Of a stretch of 64,000 nt of DNA, positions 19,101 to 27,696 are shown in pieces. A model generated the notes under the pieces. It did not search any database. It saw only the letters and a program-made list of their open reading frames with translations, and was not told where the DNA came from. The translations under genes were made by a program, and so were the position numbers. Every line of letters begins with the position of its first letter. The stretch's first letter is position 1. The DNA comes from Saprospirales bacterium (GTDB lineage: Bacteria; Bacteroidota; Bacteroidia; Chitinophagales; Saprospiraceae), in the NCBI GenBank assembly GCA_002698985.1, contig PAAY01000035.1, positions 94,222-158,221 of the forward strand. The letters run 5' to 3'.

Positions 19101-19871
19101 TTATTTGACTCTTTTCATGTTTTGCAGGGAAAAGAAATTGTCGGCCATCGGCTCGTCAAAAATCAGTTCCCGGTAAATCAAAACGGTCTTGTTTTCAGGG
19201 TCTTCGGCGGGTTGGATTTCCAGTCTGGAAGTCACGGTGCGCCCGCCCATTGTTTTGATGTCTTTTCCATAGACGGTATTGATGAGTTCGCCGTCCTCGT
19301 CGTAATATTCGGTTTTCAAAAAGAGGGACTCGGCCTTGTCAATCCAAGTGATGATTTTGCCCCAGACGACTGCCGTTTCCTCTTTTGGAATCAGCTCGAT
19401 TTTATAAACCGCCCGTCCATCCATGTCTTCTTCCCCCAGCAATTTATGGTCATAGTCTTCCACCATGGAGGACATTTTCACGAGGTCGTCGTTGCTGAAA
19501 TCAGAACCCATCCAGGCCTGCGCCATGGCCGAGGGCGGCAGCTTCACGTTGCGCTCGATGCGGGGTATCCAGTTCCAGAATTCCTTGCCCCTTTTCAGGA
19601 AGGTGGTGCCTTGGTCCCGTGCAGGGGAAGTGATGAGGATGAGCAGGTACTGATTCCTTTTCGACCACACCTTGAGGTCCATGTCCCGCTGCCAGTTGGG
19701 CCGGATGACGGAGAGCGTGATGGTGCTCTCGCTGGTGTTGCCCAAGCGTTTGTTGTCGGCTTTTTCGACGATGTCCTTGGCTGTTTGGGCCATGGCCGGA
19801 TGGGGCAGGCAGAGGTTGGAGAGCAAGGCCAGGGCCGTGATGAGAAATATTTTTTTCATGCTCATTTTCAT
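19101..19871 (-). CDS. Outer membrane lipoprotein-sorting protein (LolA-like, COG2834 type)
   Basis: 256 residues from the ATG at 19871 that overlaps the upstream hydrolase stop (ATGA). A signal peptide of about 25 residues ends 'PAMAQ'. The mature domain is the LolA/LolB-like half-barrel: 'KAEDIVEKAD'-type opening (here 'TAKDIVEKADNKRLG'), 'FWNWIPRIERNVKLPPSAM', 'DLVKMSSMVEDYDHKLLGEE', and 'RTVTSRLEIQPAEDPENKTVL'. The ABC permeases and ATPase directly follow, so it is likely their periplasmic partner. It differs from housekeeping LolA in length (about 200) and belongs to the longer stand-alone family found beside FtsX-type ABC systems. Confidence 0.8.
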   Translation of the reverse strand: MKMSMKKIFLITALALLSNLCLPHPAMAQTAKDIVEKADNKRLGNTSESTITLSVIRPNWQRDMDLKVWSKRNQYLLILITSPARDQGTTFLKRGKEFWNWIPRIERNVKLPPSAMAQAWMGSDFSNDDLVKMSSMVEDYDHKLLGEEDMDGRAVYKIELIPKEETAVVWGKIITWIDKAESLFLKTEYYDEDGELINTVYGKDIKTMGGRTVTSRLEIQPAEDPENKTVLIYRELIFDEPMADNFFSLQNMKRVK

Positions 19872-21271
19872 GAATTTGCGGTTGAAAGGGTTTCTCTTTT
19901 CCAATCAATCTCCTCAATCGCATACAATTCCGGCACCTCACAGTTAAACCCAAATTCGTCTTTGATTTTCACCCGCAGCACATCGGCGGCATGGGCTTCG
20001 CCATGCACGATGAACACTTTTTTTGGTTTGTTTTTTAGACTTCGCATCCAGTTCAGGAGTTCCCGCTGATCGGCGTGGGCGGAGAGTCCTTTTATCTCCA
20101 CTATTCTGGCCCGCACCGGGTAGTATTTTCCATAAATCTTCACTTCGTGCGCCCCTTCCAGCAACTGCCGACCACGGGTACCCTCTGCCTGATAGCCCAC
20201 GAGCAGTACCCTGGTTTCGGGTTTTTCGAGGTATTTGGTCAGGTAGGTGAGCACCCGCCCACCAGTGACCATGCCGCTGCCGGCAATGACGATTTTGGGC
20301 GCTTTGTTGTCAATGACTTCCCAGGTTTCCCGGAAATCCGTCACGGTGTGGATGTAATCGCACATTTTATCGCAATCTGCTTTTGGCAACTTGTGCCAGG
20401 AAGCAGAGCGGTGGAACACGTGCAGGACGTTGGCGCCCATGGGGCTGTCCATGTAAACGGGCATGTTGGGCATGAGTCTTTTTTCCCGCAGTTGCCAGAG
20501 CAGGTACATGAGGGTCTGCGTCCGCTCCACGGCAAAGCTGGGGATGATGAGCGTGCCGCCGTCCTGGTAAGTTTCGTTGATGTGCCGCAGCAATTCTTCC
20601 TCGATGTTTCCAGCCGGGTGCAAGCGGTCGCCGTAAGTACTTTCGATGAAAAGCAGATCGGCCCGTTCGGGCTTTTTAGGTGGAAAAAGCAGGTAATCCT
20701 CTTCCCGGCCGATGTCGCCGGAAAACACCAGCCGTTTGCCGTTCACGTCCAATTCAATAAAGGTGGCACCGAGGATGTGGCCGTTGTAACGGTACCTGAC
20801 CTTCAACCCTTCCGACAGGGGAATCCACTCATCGAGCGGTACCTCATGGAACCGGAGCAGTGTTTTGTCTACATCTTTCAGGTCATAGAGCGGCTTGGCA
20901 GGTCGGTGTTTTGAGTAGCCGTTTTCATTGGCGTGGGCGGCTTCCTCTTCCTGTATTTTGGCGCTGTCCCGCAGGATAATTTCGGCGATGTCGAGGGTTG
21001 GTGCTGTGCCATAGATTTTGCCTTTGAACCCCGCCTTGACCAGTCTGGGCAGGTAGCCAGTGTGGTCGAGGTGAGCATGGGTAAGCAGCACGACGTCCAC
21101 AGTACCCACCTCCACCGGGAGGTATTCCCAGTTCAGGTTCCGCAGTTTTTTGAGCCCCTGGAACAGGCCACAGTCCACCATGATTTTATTGTCCAATACC
21201 TCGATGAGGTACTTCGAGCCAGTCACGGTGCCAGCTGCCCCGAGGAAATGGATTTTGATATTTTTACTCAT
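19868..21271 (-). CDS. MBL-fold, beta-CASP RNA metallo-hydrolase
   Basis: 467 residues. The metallo-beta-lactamase motif THAHLDHTG (about 64-72), 'FSGDIGRE' (motif 3 Asp), beta-CASP domain segments ('IPSFAVERTQTLMYLL') and C-terminal 'GLSAHADQREL' identify the YsxT/CPSF-73-like group. These act on RNA as endo- or 5' exonucleases. Its ATG shares one base with the ATP-cone nuclease stop and its own stop overlaps the LolA-like start. Sitting inside a metabolic/envelope cluster, it may act in stress RNA turnover; that is inference. Confidence 0.88.
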   Translation of the reverse strand: MSKNIKIHFLGAAGTVTGSKYLIEVLDNKIMVDCGLFQGLKKLRNLNWEYLPVEVGTVDVVLLTHAHLDHTGYLPRLVKAGFKGKIYGTAPTLDIAEIILRDSAKIQEEEAAHANENGYSKHRPAKPLYDLKDVDKTLLRFHEVPLDEWIPLSEGLKVRYRYNGHILGATFIELDVNGKRLVFSGDIGREEDYLLFPPKKPERADLLFIESTYGDRLHPAGNIEEELLRHINETYQDGGTLIIPSFAVERTQTLMYLLWQLREKRLMPNMPVYMDSPMGANVLHVFHRSASWHKLPKADCDKMCDYIHTVTDFRETWEVIDNKAPKIVIAGSGMVTGGRVLTYLTKYLEKPETRVLLVGYQAEGTRGRQLLEGAHEVKIYGKYYPVRARIVEIKGLSAHADQRELLNWMRSLKNKPKKVFIVHGEAHAADVLRVKIKDEFGFNCEVPELYAIEEIDWKRETLSTANS

Positions 21272-22122
21272 TAGAATTCAATTTTTGATTGACACAAAAG
21301 CTTTGCTTCCTCCTGCACTTTTCTCACCCTTTTCGGCACCAGGCTGATTTCGTTCAGTAAATGGTCTTGATGGCAAAGCTCTTTGCACAACACGATGCCC
21401 TTGTCGAGCAGTTGTTGTTTTTCATTTTTTGTCAGTGTGGTCAGGCAGGTAATAGGGTGCAGGCCAGCCCGGTCAATGCGCTCTCGTAGGCTATTTTTTT
21501 TAGGGAAATCCCAGGAGGTGAGCTGCAACCCGACACAGGTGCCATATTGAATGGCATCTCCGGTAAACCTTGTATTGGTCACTACCCAGCCCTGATGAAA
21601 TTTTTGGGCATGGCCAGATATTTCTTTCCATGCCCTCCCCACGTCCAGAAAGCGTGAGTGGATGTACAGGGGGATTTTGACATCGCATTTCCGCCCGTCG
21701 TCGCTGTGAAATTTGCATTCAATCATGAAATGCAGGTCATCTTTTTGCGCAATGACATCCACTTCGTGTTGCACGCAATGGCCTTGCACAATTTGACCTA
21801 CCTGTACAGCGTACCCTTCATGTTTGAATATTTCACCGACATATTTTTCAAATGGATATCCAGAAGGCCCTAATTGTTGAATTGCTTTTTTCAGTTTGTA
21901 TTTGGCAGCAAGGGGCCTCGATTGTTTTTTCAACAAAGAAAAAGCATCCCTGTAAATTTCTCTGGTGGAAATACCGGGGTATAAAATTTTTTCTATTTCA
22001 CTTACAATTATTTCAATAACATCTTTCCCTGCACCAGCGCGGTGAAGTGATTTGCGAAGCTTTTCAGCACTAAATGGCACTTGCTCGCCAGAGGCTTTGG
22101 TGATCACAACACTTTTTGACAT
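21271..22122 (-). CDS. ATP-cone domain fused to Mrr-like restriction endonuclease domain
   Basis: 283 residues. Residues 1-90 are an ATP-cone ('ITKASGEQVPFSAEKLRKSL', 'PGISTREIYRDAF'), a nucleotide-sensing module otherwise seen in ribonucleotide reductases and NrdR. Residues 95-200 form a PD-(D/E)xK nuclease fold: 'PFEKYVGEIFKHEGY', 'EVDVIAQKD' and 'FMIECKFHSD' give the D...ExK catalytic set. The C-terminal part is helical and Lys-rich. The fusion suggests nuclease action controlled by (d)ATP level. It begins the overlapping chain with the beta-CASP hydrolase. Confidence 0.78.
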   Translation of the reverse strand: MSKSVVITKASGEQVPFSAEKLRKSLHRAGAGKDVIEIIVSEIEKILYPGISTREIYRDAFSLLKKQSRPLAAKYKLKKAIQQLGPSGYPFEKYVGEIFKHEGYAVQVGQIVQGHCVQHEVDVIAQKDDLHFMIECKFHSDDGRKCDVKIPLYIHSRFLDVGRAWKEISGHAQKFHQGWVVTNTRFTGDAIQYGTCVGLQLTSWDFPKKNSLRERIDRAGLHPITCLTTLTKNEKQQLLDKGIVLCKELCHQDHLLNEISLVPKRVRKVQEEAKLLCQSKIEF

Positions 22123-22131
22123 ATCATTACA

Positions 22132-23358
22132 TTATTTCAGGTAGTTGTGTTCCAGGTTTAAAAGTGAATTGCGGTCATCGAATTGATCATTGAACACTTT
22201 ATTGAAGACGTATGCCAGGCCCAATTGAAATCTGTGCTGGCTTTTCCCTAACAGTGCTTGCAGATTTCCATTGTTTTGGCTGTAACGGTACTGCACAACC
22301 ATGTCGAAATTATTGCCGATGCGGTAGGAGAAAGTAGCTATAGCCATCCATTGTTTGCTGTTGTCTGCCAAATTGGGAAAGTCCTTGTAGCCAACACCCA
22401 ACGTAGTCATGAAAGTGGGCCTTTCCAGCCTGCGGTATACATATCTGAGGGAGCCATAAAACCCGGAGCTTTTGGTGCGAGTGTAGTCGTTGTATTCATT
22501 GATTTCCCGGATGTCATCAAAGCCGAGGTTTTTGATGACCTGGGCTTTGAAATCAATAAAATGGACAGGGTCGGGGTAAAGGTTGAGGGCAACAGACCCA
22601 ATGAAATTGGTCAGTACATCATCCACGTTTTCCTTTGACCGTTCGGTCAGGAAATTATTGTATCCCACACCAATTTGCTGCAAAAAGCCCCGGTTCCATA
22701 GCTGTGATTCCGGTACACGGTACACCAATGATCCTCCTATACCATTGAGGGAGAAATCATTGGGTTTCTCAAAATCCTGAAAATTTTCTCCATGAACGGA
22801 GGCCCACCAGCGTTGACCGAAAATGTGAGTGTATTCGAGCACATTGGCGTATTGATTGTCCTCGGTGTTCAATCCGTTGGAAAAAGGGTTGAGTACATAG
22901 TTGTATTGTAGGGCATCATCGTCCCGTAGGGTGGAGAACTCCAGCAGGGTCGTTTGAGAATTGGTCCGGCCTGCTTTAAAAATATTTTTCTGGTTTTCAA
23001 CCTGAATCAAAACCTGGTTGTAAAACACCTGCCCTAGCCCGGAGTTGGCGTCGGGAAACGAAAATCCAAGCACCATCTGCCCACGCCAGCTTCCATACAA
23101 TTTTTGCCGGGCGCCAATGAGAAAATAGGAGTCTGAAAAATCATTGATGACCTGCTCGCCTTCATTGAGTACAGGCAACTCCAAAGATGCCGCCCCCTTA
23201 TTGCTGAAGAAATTGCCAGTAGCAATGGTCTTAAAACCGATCTCAATTTCGGGCAGCAGGTTGTCCTCTCCCAACTGGGCAAACAAGGTTAGCTGTCCAA
23301 ACAGGAAAAATAAAACAGGCAATGTATTCCTAATGATAATTAAAATTTGACGCTGCAT
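22132..23358 (-). CDS. Outer-membrane beta-barrel protein of unknown function
   Basis: 408 residues with a signal peptide (about 1-28) and an acidic, aromatic-rich series of strands up to 'FQLGLAYVFNKVFND'. A late segment 'NFDMVVQYRYSQNNGNLQ' is typical of the closing strands of a porin. I do not recognise the family. It is 9 bases upstream of the ATP-cone gene, so it belongs to the long run. Confidence 0.6.
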   Translation of the reverse strand: MQRQILIIIRNTLPVLFFLFGQLTLFAQLGEDNLLPEIEIGFKTIATGNFFSNKGAASLELPVLNEGEQVINDFSDSYFLIGARQKLYGSWRGQMVLGFSFPDANSGLGQVFYNQVLIQVENQKNIFKAGRTNSQTTLLEFSTLRDDDALQYNYVLNPFSNGLNTEDNQYANVLEYTHIFGQRWWASVHGENFQDFEKPNDFSLNGIGGSLVYRVPESQLWNRGFLQQIGVGYNNFLTERSKENVDDVLTNFIGSVALNLYPDPVHFIDFKAQVIKNLGFDDIREINEYNDYTRTKSSGFYGSLRYVYRRLERPTFMTTLGVGYKDFPNLADNSKQWMAIATFSYRIGNNFDMVVQYRYSQNNGNLQALLGKSQHRFQLGLAYVFNKVFNDQFDDRNSLLNLEHNYLK

Positions 23359-23370
23359 TTCAACCGGATT

Positions 23371-23814
23371 TTAAAAGATGATGGCTGGGTAATTTTTTAT
23401 CACACCATCCAATATTTGCAATTCAGTCTGCCGGTATTGCTTTTTAAGATTTTGCCAATCCTTGTGCAATTCCCGATAGTAATTAATGCTTGATTCAGAA
23501 GCATCTATTGGATAAAAATTAGTTGAATCCAATTCTTCAAGCCAGGTTAACAACTTCTTGTGGAAGGAAGTGAAAACCTGGCCCGACAGTTTCGAAAACT
23601 CTTCTTTAAAAACATTTCCATCTGTGCTGGTGCACCTTTTTGAGAAAGTACTCAACATCGCAATCTCTTTCAATAAGGAAGATTTGTTTTGCAAAAAATA
23701 CAGCTCCGTTTGCCACTCCATCGCAGTATCCCGTATGGCTGAAAGTATAACGGAATCAATAGAGGAAAGGCCCTGGTGATGTATTTTATGCCGTTCTGTC
23801 ATTACTGATTTCAT
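23371..23814 (-). CDS. Hypothetical helical protein
   Basis: 147 residues from the ATG at 23814; a TTG seven codons upstream is also possible. No signal peptide is visible. The sequence is predicted mainly helical with a Leu/Lys pattern ('FSKLSGQVFTSFHKKLLTWLEELD', 'YYRELHKDWQNLKKQY'). The family is not recognised. It lies between the metal-binding lipoprotein and the outer-membrane protein in the same run. Confidence 0.45.
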   Translation of the reverse strand: MKSVMTERHKIHHQGLSSIDSVILSAIRDTAMEWQTELYFLQNKSSLLKEIAMLSTFSKRCTSTDGNVFKEEFSKLSGQVFTSFHKKLLTWLEELDSTNFYPIDASESSINYYRELHKDWQNLKKQYRQTELQILDGVIKNYPAIIF

Positions 23815-23845
23815 TTCAAAAGCAAAGGTTCTCAATATCAGGTGT

Positions 23846-24271
23846 TTACCGTTTTAAGAATCGATTGGCCGATGCTTCCGATTCGAAATATTGCACCATA
23901 CCGTTCTCATTGTTCTTGATGATTACGGCCCTCGCTTTATCTACTTTTTCACCGGAAACTGGGTCTTTGGCATACCTCACCCCACCCAAATTTTCCTGTA
24001 TTTTTTTAACGCATTCCGGGCAACACCCATAATAAGTTATCCCTTCCACTTCAATCGGGATTTGTTTTATGCCCATAAAACGGTTGTTCACCATACAGAC
24101 CATTTCGTTTGGGACAATCTCAAATTTTTGATTAGAGGAAGCCAGTTGGGTCGCTTCGTCAGCCTTTGCGTGGGACGCAAGGTTGGCAGAACTTTTTTCC
24201 TGCTCGGAGGAGCATGAAAAAAGGAAGGAAGCAGTGACTATCGCAATGAAAAAAACATTGAATTTATACAT
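23846..24271 (-). CDS. Lipoprotein with Cys-rich TRASH/YHS-like metal-binding domain
   Basis: 141 residues. A lipobox 'FLFSCSS' gives a lipid-anchored Cys near 20. The mature part has 'EMVCMVNNRFMGIKQIPIEVEG' and 'YYGCCPECVKKIQENLGG', then 'KDPVSGEKVDKARAVI', a YHS/TRASH-like set of metal-binding Cys residues. Such domains bind copper or other soft metals and are often encoded beside efflux genes. It follows the Tat-exported oxidase by 48 bases and is probably cotranscribed with it. Confidence 0.7.
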   Translation of the reverse strand: MYKFNVFFIAIVTASFLFSCSSEQEKSSANLASHAKADEATQLASSNQKFEIVPNEMVCMVNNRFMGIKQIPIEVEGITYYGCCPECVKKIQENLGGVRYAKDPVSGEKVDKARAVIIKNNENGMVQYFESEASANRFLKR

Positions 24272-24319
24272 GACTCAAATTTTTAAATGGTTTGACATTT
24301 TTATCATTCAATCAAAACA

Positions 24320-25588
24320 CTATTCGTCCAGTGCAATTTTTGGAAGCTTGTCACCACCGAACATCATCTTTTTCATGTCCGTTTGATCATCCTTCATTGA
24401 CATGCCTTCCATACCTTCCATTTTTTTGAACATCGTGTTACCAGAATATTTCATGATGAGTTTTTCATCCTCCGGCAGGTCTTCATACACCAGGGCAAGC
24501 AAGTTTCCGCCTGGGTAAAGTCCGTTGTTGGTGACCCTTCGGGTATCGTGGTCATGGAAGGTCCAGATGCCCCGGTTTTTCCCTTGGATGATGATGTCGT
24601 AAGTTTTGCCAGGGCTGAGCGGGACAGTATTCCGTTGCCAAGGATGCTGGATAGGCACGCCATCGTCCGCCACCATCCAGAAGTCGTGTCCGTGGAGGTG
24701 GAGGTGGTGGTTTTCAGTTCCGGCATTGATGAGGCGCACCCGGATGTTTTCGCCTTCCTTGATGAATAGGTAGGGAGTGTCAGGGTATGATTTCCCATTT
24801 ACTGTGAACCACTGCGGTTGGGGCAGTTCGTCGGGGGCCCGCCGGTTGGTCAGGTAGGGTGGAATGTATCCCCCCTGCATGGCTTCCAACATTTGTTCTT
24901 TACTGTCAAAAATATTCCACCGCTGGGCATAGAAACGACCGTTCTTCATCAGGTAACGGCGTTCTTTCATCCGTTCCAGCATGCCATTCATTTCATTGCG
25001 AATGAAATTGACATCATGGGCTGAATATACCAGCGTGTATTCCCGCTCATAAGGGAATTGTTTTTTTATCGGGTCGTCCGGGTTTTCAACGATGAAAGAA
25101 CCAAACATCCCGGCCTGCATGTGCAGCAATGTGCCCCAGTGGCAATGGTAAAAGTGAGTACCCTGCGGTTCGGCTACGAATTCGTACACAAATTCGTTCT
25201 CCGGCATCACCGGCAATTGAGTGACCATTGGCACGCCGTCCATGCGCCAGGGCACATAGATGCCATGCCAATGAATGGTGTGGTTGAGTTCGGTTTTGTT
25301 TTTAAATCTCACCCGCACTTTGTCACCTGCATTTACCCGTATCTCCGGGCCGGGAATGGTGCCGTTGAAAGCAAGGGTATGGTACTTCATGCCCGGTGCG
25401 GGTTCGTGGACGGCGATGTCCACATAAATCTCAAACTCTTTCCACTCTCCGTCCATGGAAAAAGGAAGTGGTTTAGGGAATTTTGTCCGGTTACTTTGCT
25501 TTGCACTTTTAGCAAACATATCAACTGGGAAAAGTGTCAAACCTGCAGCAGATGCCGCTCCTTTTGCTATGAAATCCCTTCTATCCAT
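24320..25588 (-). CDS. Tat-exported two-domain multicopper oxidase (T1 copper in domain 1)
   Basis: 422 residues. The N-terminus 'MDRRDFIAKGAASAAGL' is a Tat signal. Domain 1 has H103-x2-H106-x-H108-G and the H148-C149-H150-x5-H156-x4-M161 set. It therefore holds the type 1 site and half of the trinuclear cluster. Domain 2 has HLHGH around 297-301 and H345-D346-H347, the other half, without a second type 1 Cys. This is the two-domain type C layout, which normally forms a trimer with the trinuclear site at subunit interfaces. Substrates could be Cu(I) or a phenol; the C-terminal Met-rich tail ('MFKKMEGMEGMSMKDDQ') favours copper handling. Confidence 0.88.
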   Translation of the reverse strand: MDRRDFIAKGAASAAGLTLFPVDMFAKSAKQSNRTKFPKPLPFSMDGEWKEFEIYVDIAVHEPAPGMKYHTLAFNGTIPGPEIRVNAGDKVRVRFKNKTELNHTIHWHGIYVPWRMDGVPMVTQLPVMPENEFVYEFVAEPQGTHFYHCHWGTLLHMQAGMFGSFIVENPDDPIKKQFPYEREYTLVYSAHDVNFIRNEMNGMLERMKERRYLMKNGRFYAQRWNIFDSKEQMLEAMQGGYIPPYLTNRRAPDELPQPQWFTVNGKSYPDTPYLFIKEGENIRVRLINAGTENHHLHLHGHDFWMVADDGVPIQHPWQRNTVPLSPGKTYDIIIQGKNRGIWTFHDHDTRRVTNNGLYPGGNLLALVYEDLPEDEKLIMKYSGNTMFKKMEGMEGMSMKDDQTDMKKMMFGGDKLPKIALDE

Positions 25589-25610
25589 TTCGGTAATTTT
25601 TTGTCAATGA

Positions 25611-26648
25611 TCAGTTGATGAAGAAAGCGCTTCCAACAGACATAGATTTGTCCGTGATCGCAATTGATTCTCTTCCATTTGGAAAAGTTCCCATCAGTGC
25701 TCTTATTGCATCAATATTTTCAGGAATCACAATCGCCTGATTGTCCACCAGGTAGGCGTAGTAGAGTTCATCGCCCTCCACCTTTAGCATGTCCTCCCAA
25801 ATTGCCACTTCGTACATATCGCCATGTGGCCTGCCAAGGTCGAGCATCAATTCTTTCACTGCATTATTGGCCGAAAGGCCGTCTCCGTATTGGATGAAAG
25901 CAATACGGGAAGAAGTCCGAAAGGCCGCAATCACCTCCTCCTTGGAGGCAGCCCGTGTGAGGCGGACGTTCCAATAATGCAGGTGGCTGAGAGTCTCCGG
26001 CACTTTAACGGCAGCGGTGACTACGTCCAGTTCCGGGTCGACGCTTTTGGCGTCGGGGCCCTGGTGGCTGGGGATTTCCTTTTCAGGCACGAGGGTATTC
26101 ATGATACCATTGAGGTGGCTCTCCCAGGGGTCGGTGGCCCGGCGCAGGAGTGTGCCTCTTGCGCTCTTCAGTAGCCCTGATCTTTTCAAGGCCGTCAACG
26201 TGCGGACAATGGAAGTGGTATTGCAGGAGACAACCCGGGTGGCCTCTCTGCCCAGGGCCGAATGGTAGTTGGCTTCAGCAACAAATGAGTGCCCAGTGGC
26301 CTCGTGCTTTTCGCCACCCTGAACGATGAATTTTACCCCAGCTTGCCGGTATCGCTCAGCATTTTTGGCACCAAATTTTTTGGGCGCACAATCTACCACA
26401 ACATCTACCCTGGTGAGGAGCGTATCAAAGGTACCAGTCACAACTATACCGGAACGCTCCATTTTTTCCGCCACTTCATTATTTAATGCGAAAACTGGAA
26501 TTTCTTTGCTATTTGCAAGCTTTATCCGCCAGTCAGTGGCCACATCGCATATGCCCACCAGGTTCATGTCAGGTTGAAGCATGACCGCTTCTGCAACCCG
26601 TTTTCCAATTACTCCGTATCCATTTACGGCAACATTTATTTTTTTCAT
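25611..26648 (-). CDS. Type II (archaeal-type) glyceraldehyde-3-phosphate dehydrogenase
   Basis: 345 residues from the ATG at 26648. A Rossmann start 'INVAVNGYGVIGKRVAEAV', 'VDCAPKKFG', the catalytic 'SCNTTSIVRT' with its Cys, and 'DPWESHLNGIMNTLVP' are signatures of the archaeal/type II GAPDH, clearly unlike bacterial GapA ('SCTTNCLAP'). It converts glyceraldehyde 3-phosphate to 1,3-bisphosphoglycerate with NAD(P). It is 22 bases upstream of the oxidase gene and 42 downstream of the ferredoxin gene. The nearby FbaB-type aldolase strengthens a non-classical glycolytic set. Confidence 0.88.
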   Translation of the reverse strand: MKKINVAVNGYGVIGKRVAEAVMLQPDMNLVGICDVATDWRIKLANSKEIPVFALNNEVAEKMERSGIVVTGTFDTLLTRVDVVVDCAPKKFGAKNAERYRQAGVKFIVQGGEKHEATGHSFVAEANYHSALGREATRVVSCNTTSIVRTLTALKRSGLLKSARGTLLRRATDPWESHLNGIMNTLVPEKEIPSHQGPDAKSVDPELDVVTAAVKVPETLSHLHYWNVRLTRAASKEEVIAAFRTSSRIAFIQYGDGLSANNAVKELMLDLGRPHGDMYEVAIWEDMLKVEGDELYYAYLVDNQAIVIPENIDAIRALMGTFPNGRESIAITDKSMSVGSAFFIN

Positions 26649-26690
26649 TTTCAATTCATTGTGGAGGTTAAGCGAGATTCACTGCCTTGT

Positions 26691-27620
26691 TCAGATATAA
26701 TTTTTGGATAGATCAAACTCCCTGTCTTCGAATGGAAATGTTCTATCAACAGGTGGTAAATAATACACCCTTGGCTTGGTACCCAATTCTTCCATATATC
26801 GGTAGCCAGCTTTTGACTTGAGCATTTCGCTCAATTTCAATGTTTCAGTTCCGTTTGTAACCGAATCTTCGTTTTCATCACCAAAATAGATTACCCCGTA
26901 AGGACATCCTGTGACACAAGCCGGAAGTTCTCCTTTTACCACATTGTGGGGGCAGAAATCGCATTTTTCCACCGTGCCCCGTTTATGGGAAGAACACATC
27001 TCGTGCGGTGTGATTTCGGACAATTGTTCCGGTGTTAGCATATAATCTTCTTCGCTCCAGTTGAAGGTTCGTTCAGAGTAAGGGCAAGCCACCATGCAAA
27101 ATCGGCATCCAATACACCTTTCATTGTCTATACCCACGATGCCGTCAGACAATTTGAAGGTGGCATCAACGGGGCAGACTTTTACACAGGGTGGGTTATC
27201 GCAGTGGAAGCACAGGGTTGGCATCCAATACGGAGACGACAATTCCGCATCTACCATTTTTTGCAGATTGATGTAGCTGCGATTGGGTGGAAGATAGTGC
27301 ATTTTTGAGCAGGCACTCAGGCACTTGCCTGCACCTTTGCACTTTGACAAATCAAATACCATTACCCATTTCCGACCGGGTATCCCATCACGGACATTGT
27401 GCTCAGAGGACACATCAATTTCAGGCACGATCTTGTCAATCAGTTCCTTGTCCAATTCCACAATTTGGCCATCTGTAGAAAGCAGTTTCACCTTCTCATT
27501 CTCCGAAGGCTTCTGAGATTCCCTTAGTGCATAAAGCCAACCAGCAACAACGGAGGTTGCGGCTGCGACCACAACTCCATCATTCAGGAATTCCCGCCTG
27601 GTTTTTTTTGGATTTTCCAT
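26691..27620 (-). CDS. Tat-exported 4x[4Fe-4S] ferredoxin-like electron-transfer subunit
   Basis: 309 residues. The N-terminus 'KKTRREFLNDGVVVAAATS' resembles a Tat signal or anchor. Four cysteine groups follow: 'CKGAGKCLSAC', 'CFHCDNPPCVKVCP', 'CIGCRFCMVACP', and 'CSSHKRG' with 'CDFCPHN' and 'CVTGCPYG'. This is the NrfC/HybA/DmsB-type periplasmic electron carrier. No molybdopterin or hydrogenase partner is in the window. It heads the long run to 7.36 kb. Confidence 0.85.
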   Translation of the reverse strand: MENPKKTRREFLNDGVVVAAATSVVAGWLYALRESQKPSENEKVKLLSTDGQIVELDKELIDKIVPEIDVSSEHNVRDGIPGRKWVMVFDLSKCKGAGKCLSACSKMHYLPPNRSYINLQKMVDAELSSPYWMPTLCFHCDNPPCVKVCPVDATFKLSDGIVGIDNERCIGCRFCMVACPYSERTFNWSEEDYMLTPEQLSEITPHEMCSSHKRGTVEKCDFCPHNVVKGELPACVTGCPYGVIYFGDENEDSVTNGTETLKLSEMLKSKAGYRYMEELGTKPRVYYLPPVDRTFPFEDREFDLSKNYI

Positions 27621-27696
27621 GTGTTTAGCTTTATGATCATCAATAAAAAAATATTGTCATTTATTGATGAACTAGAATTAATGCCACTTTCGAAAG

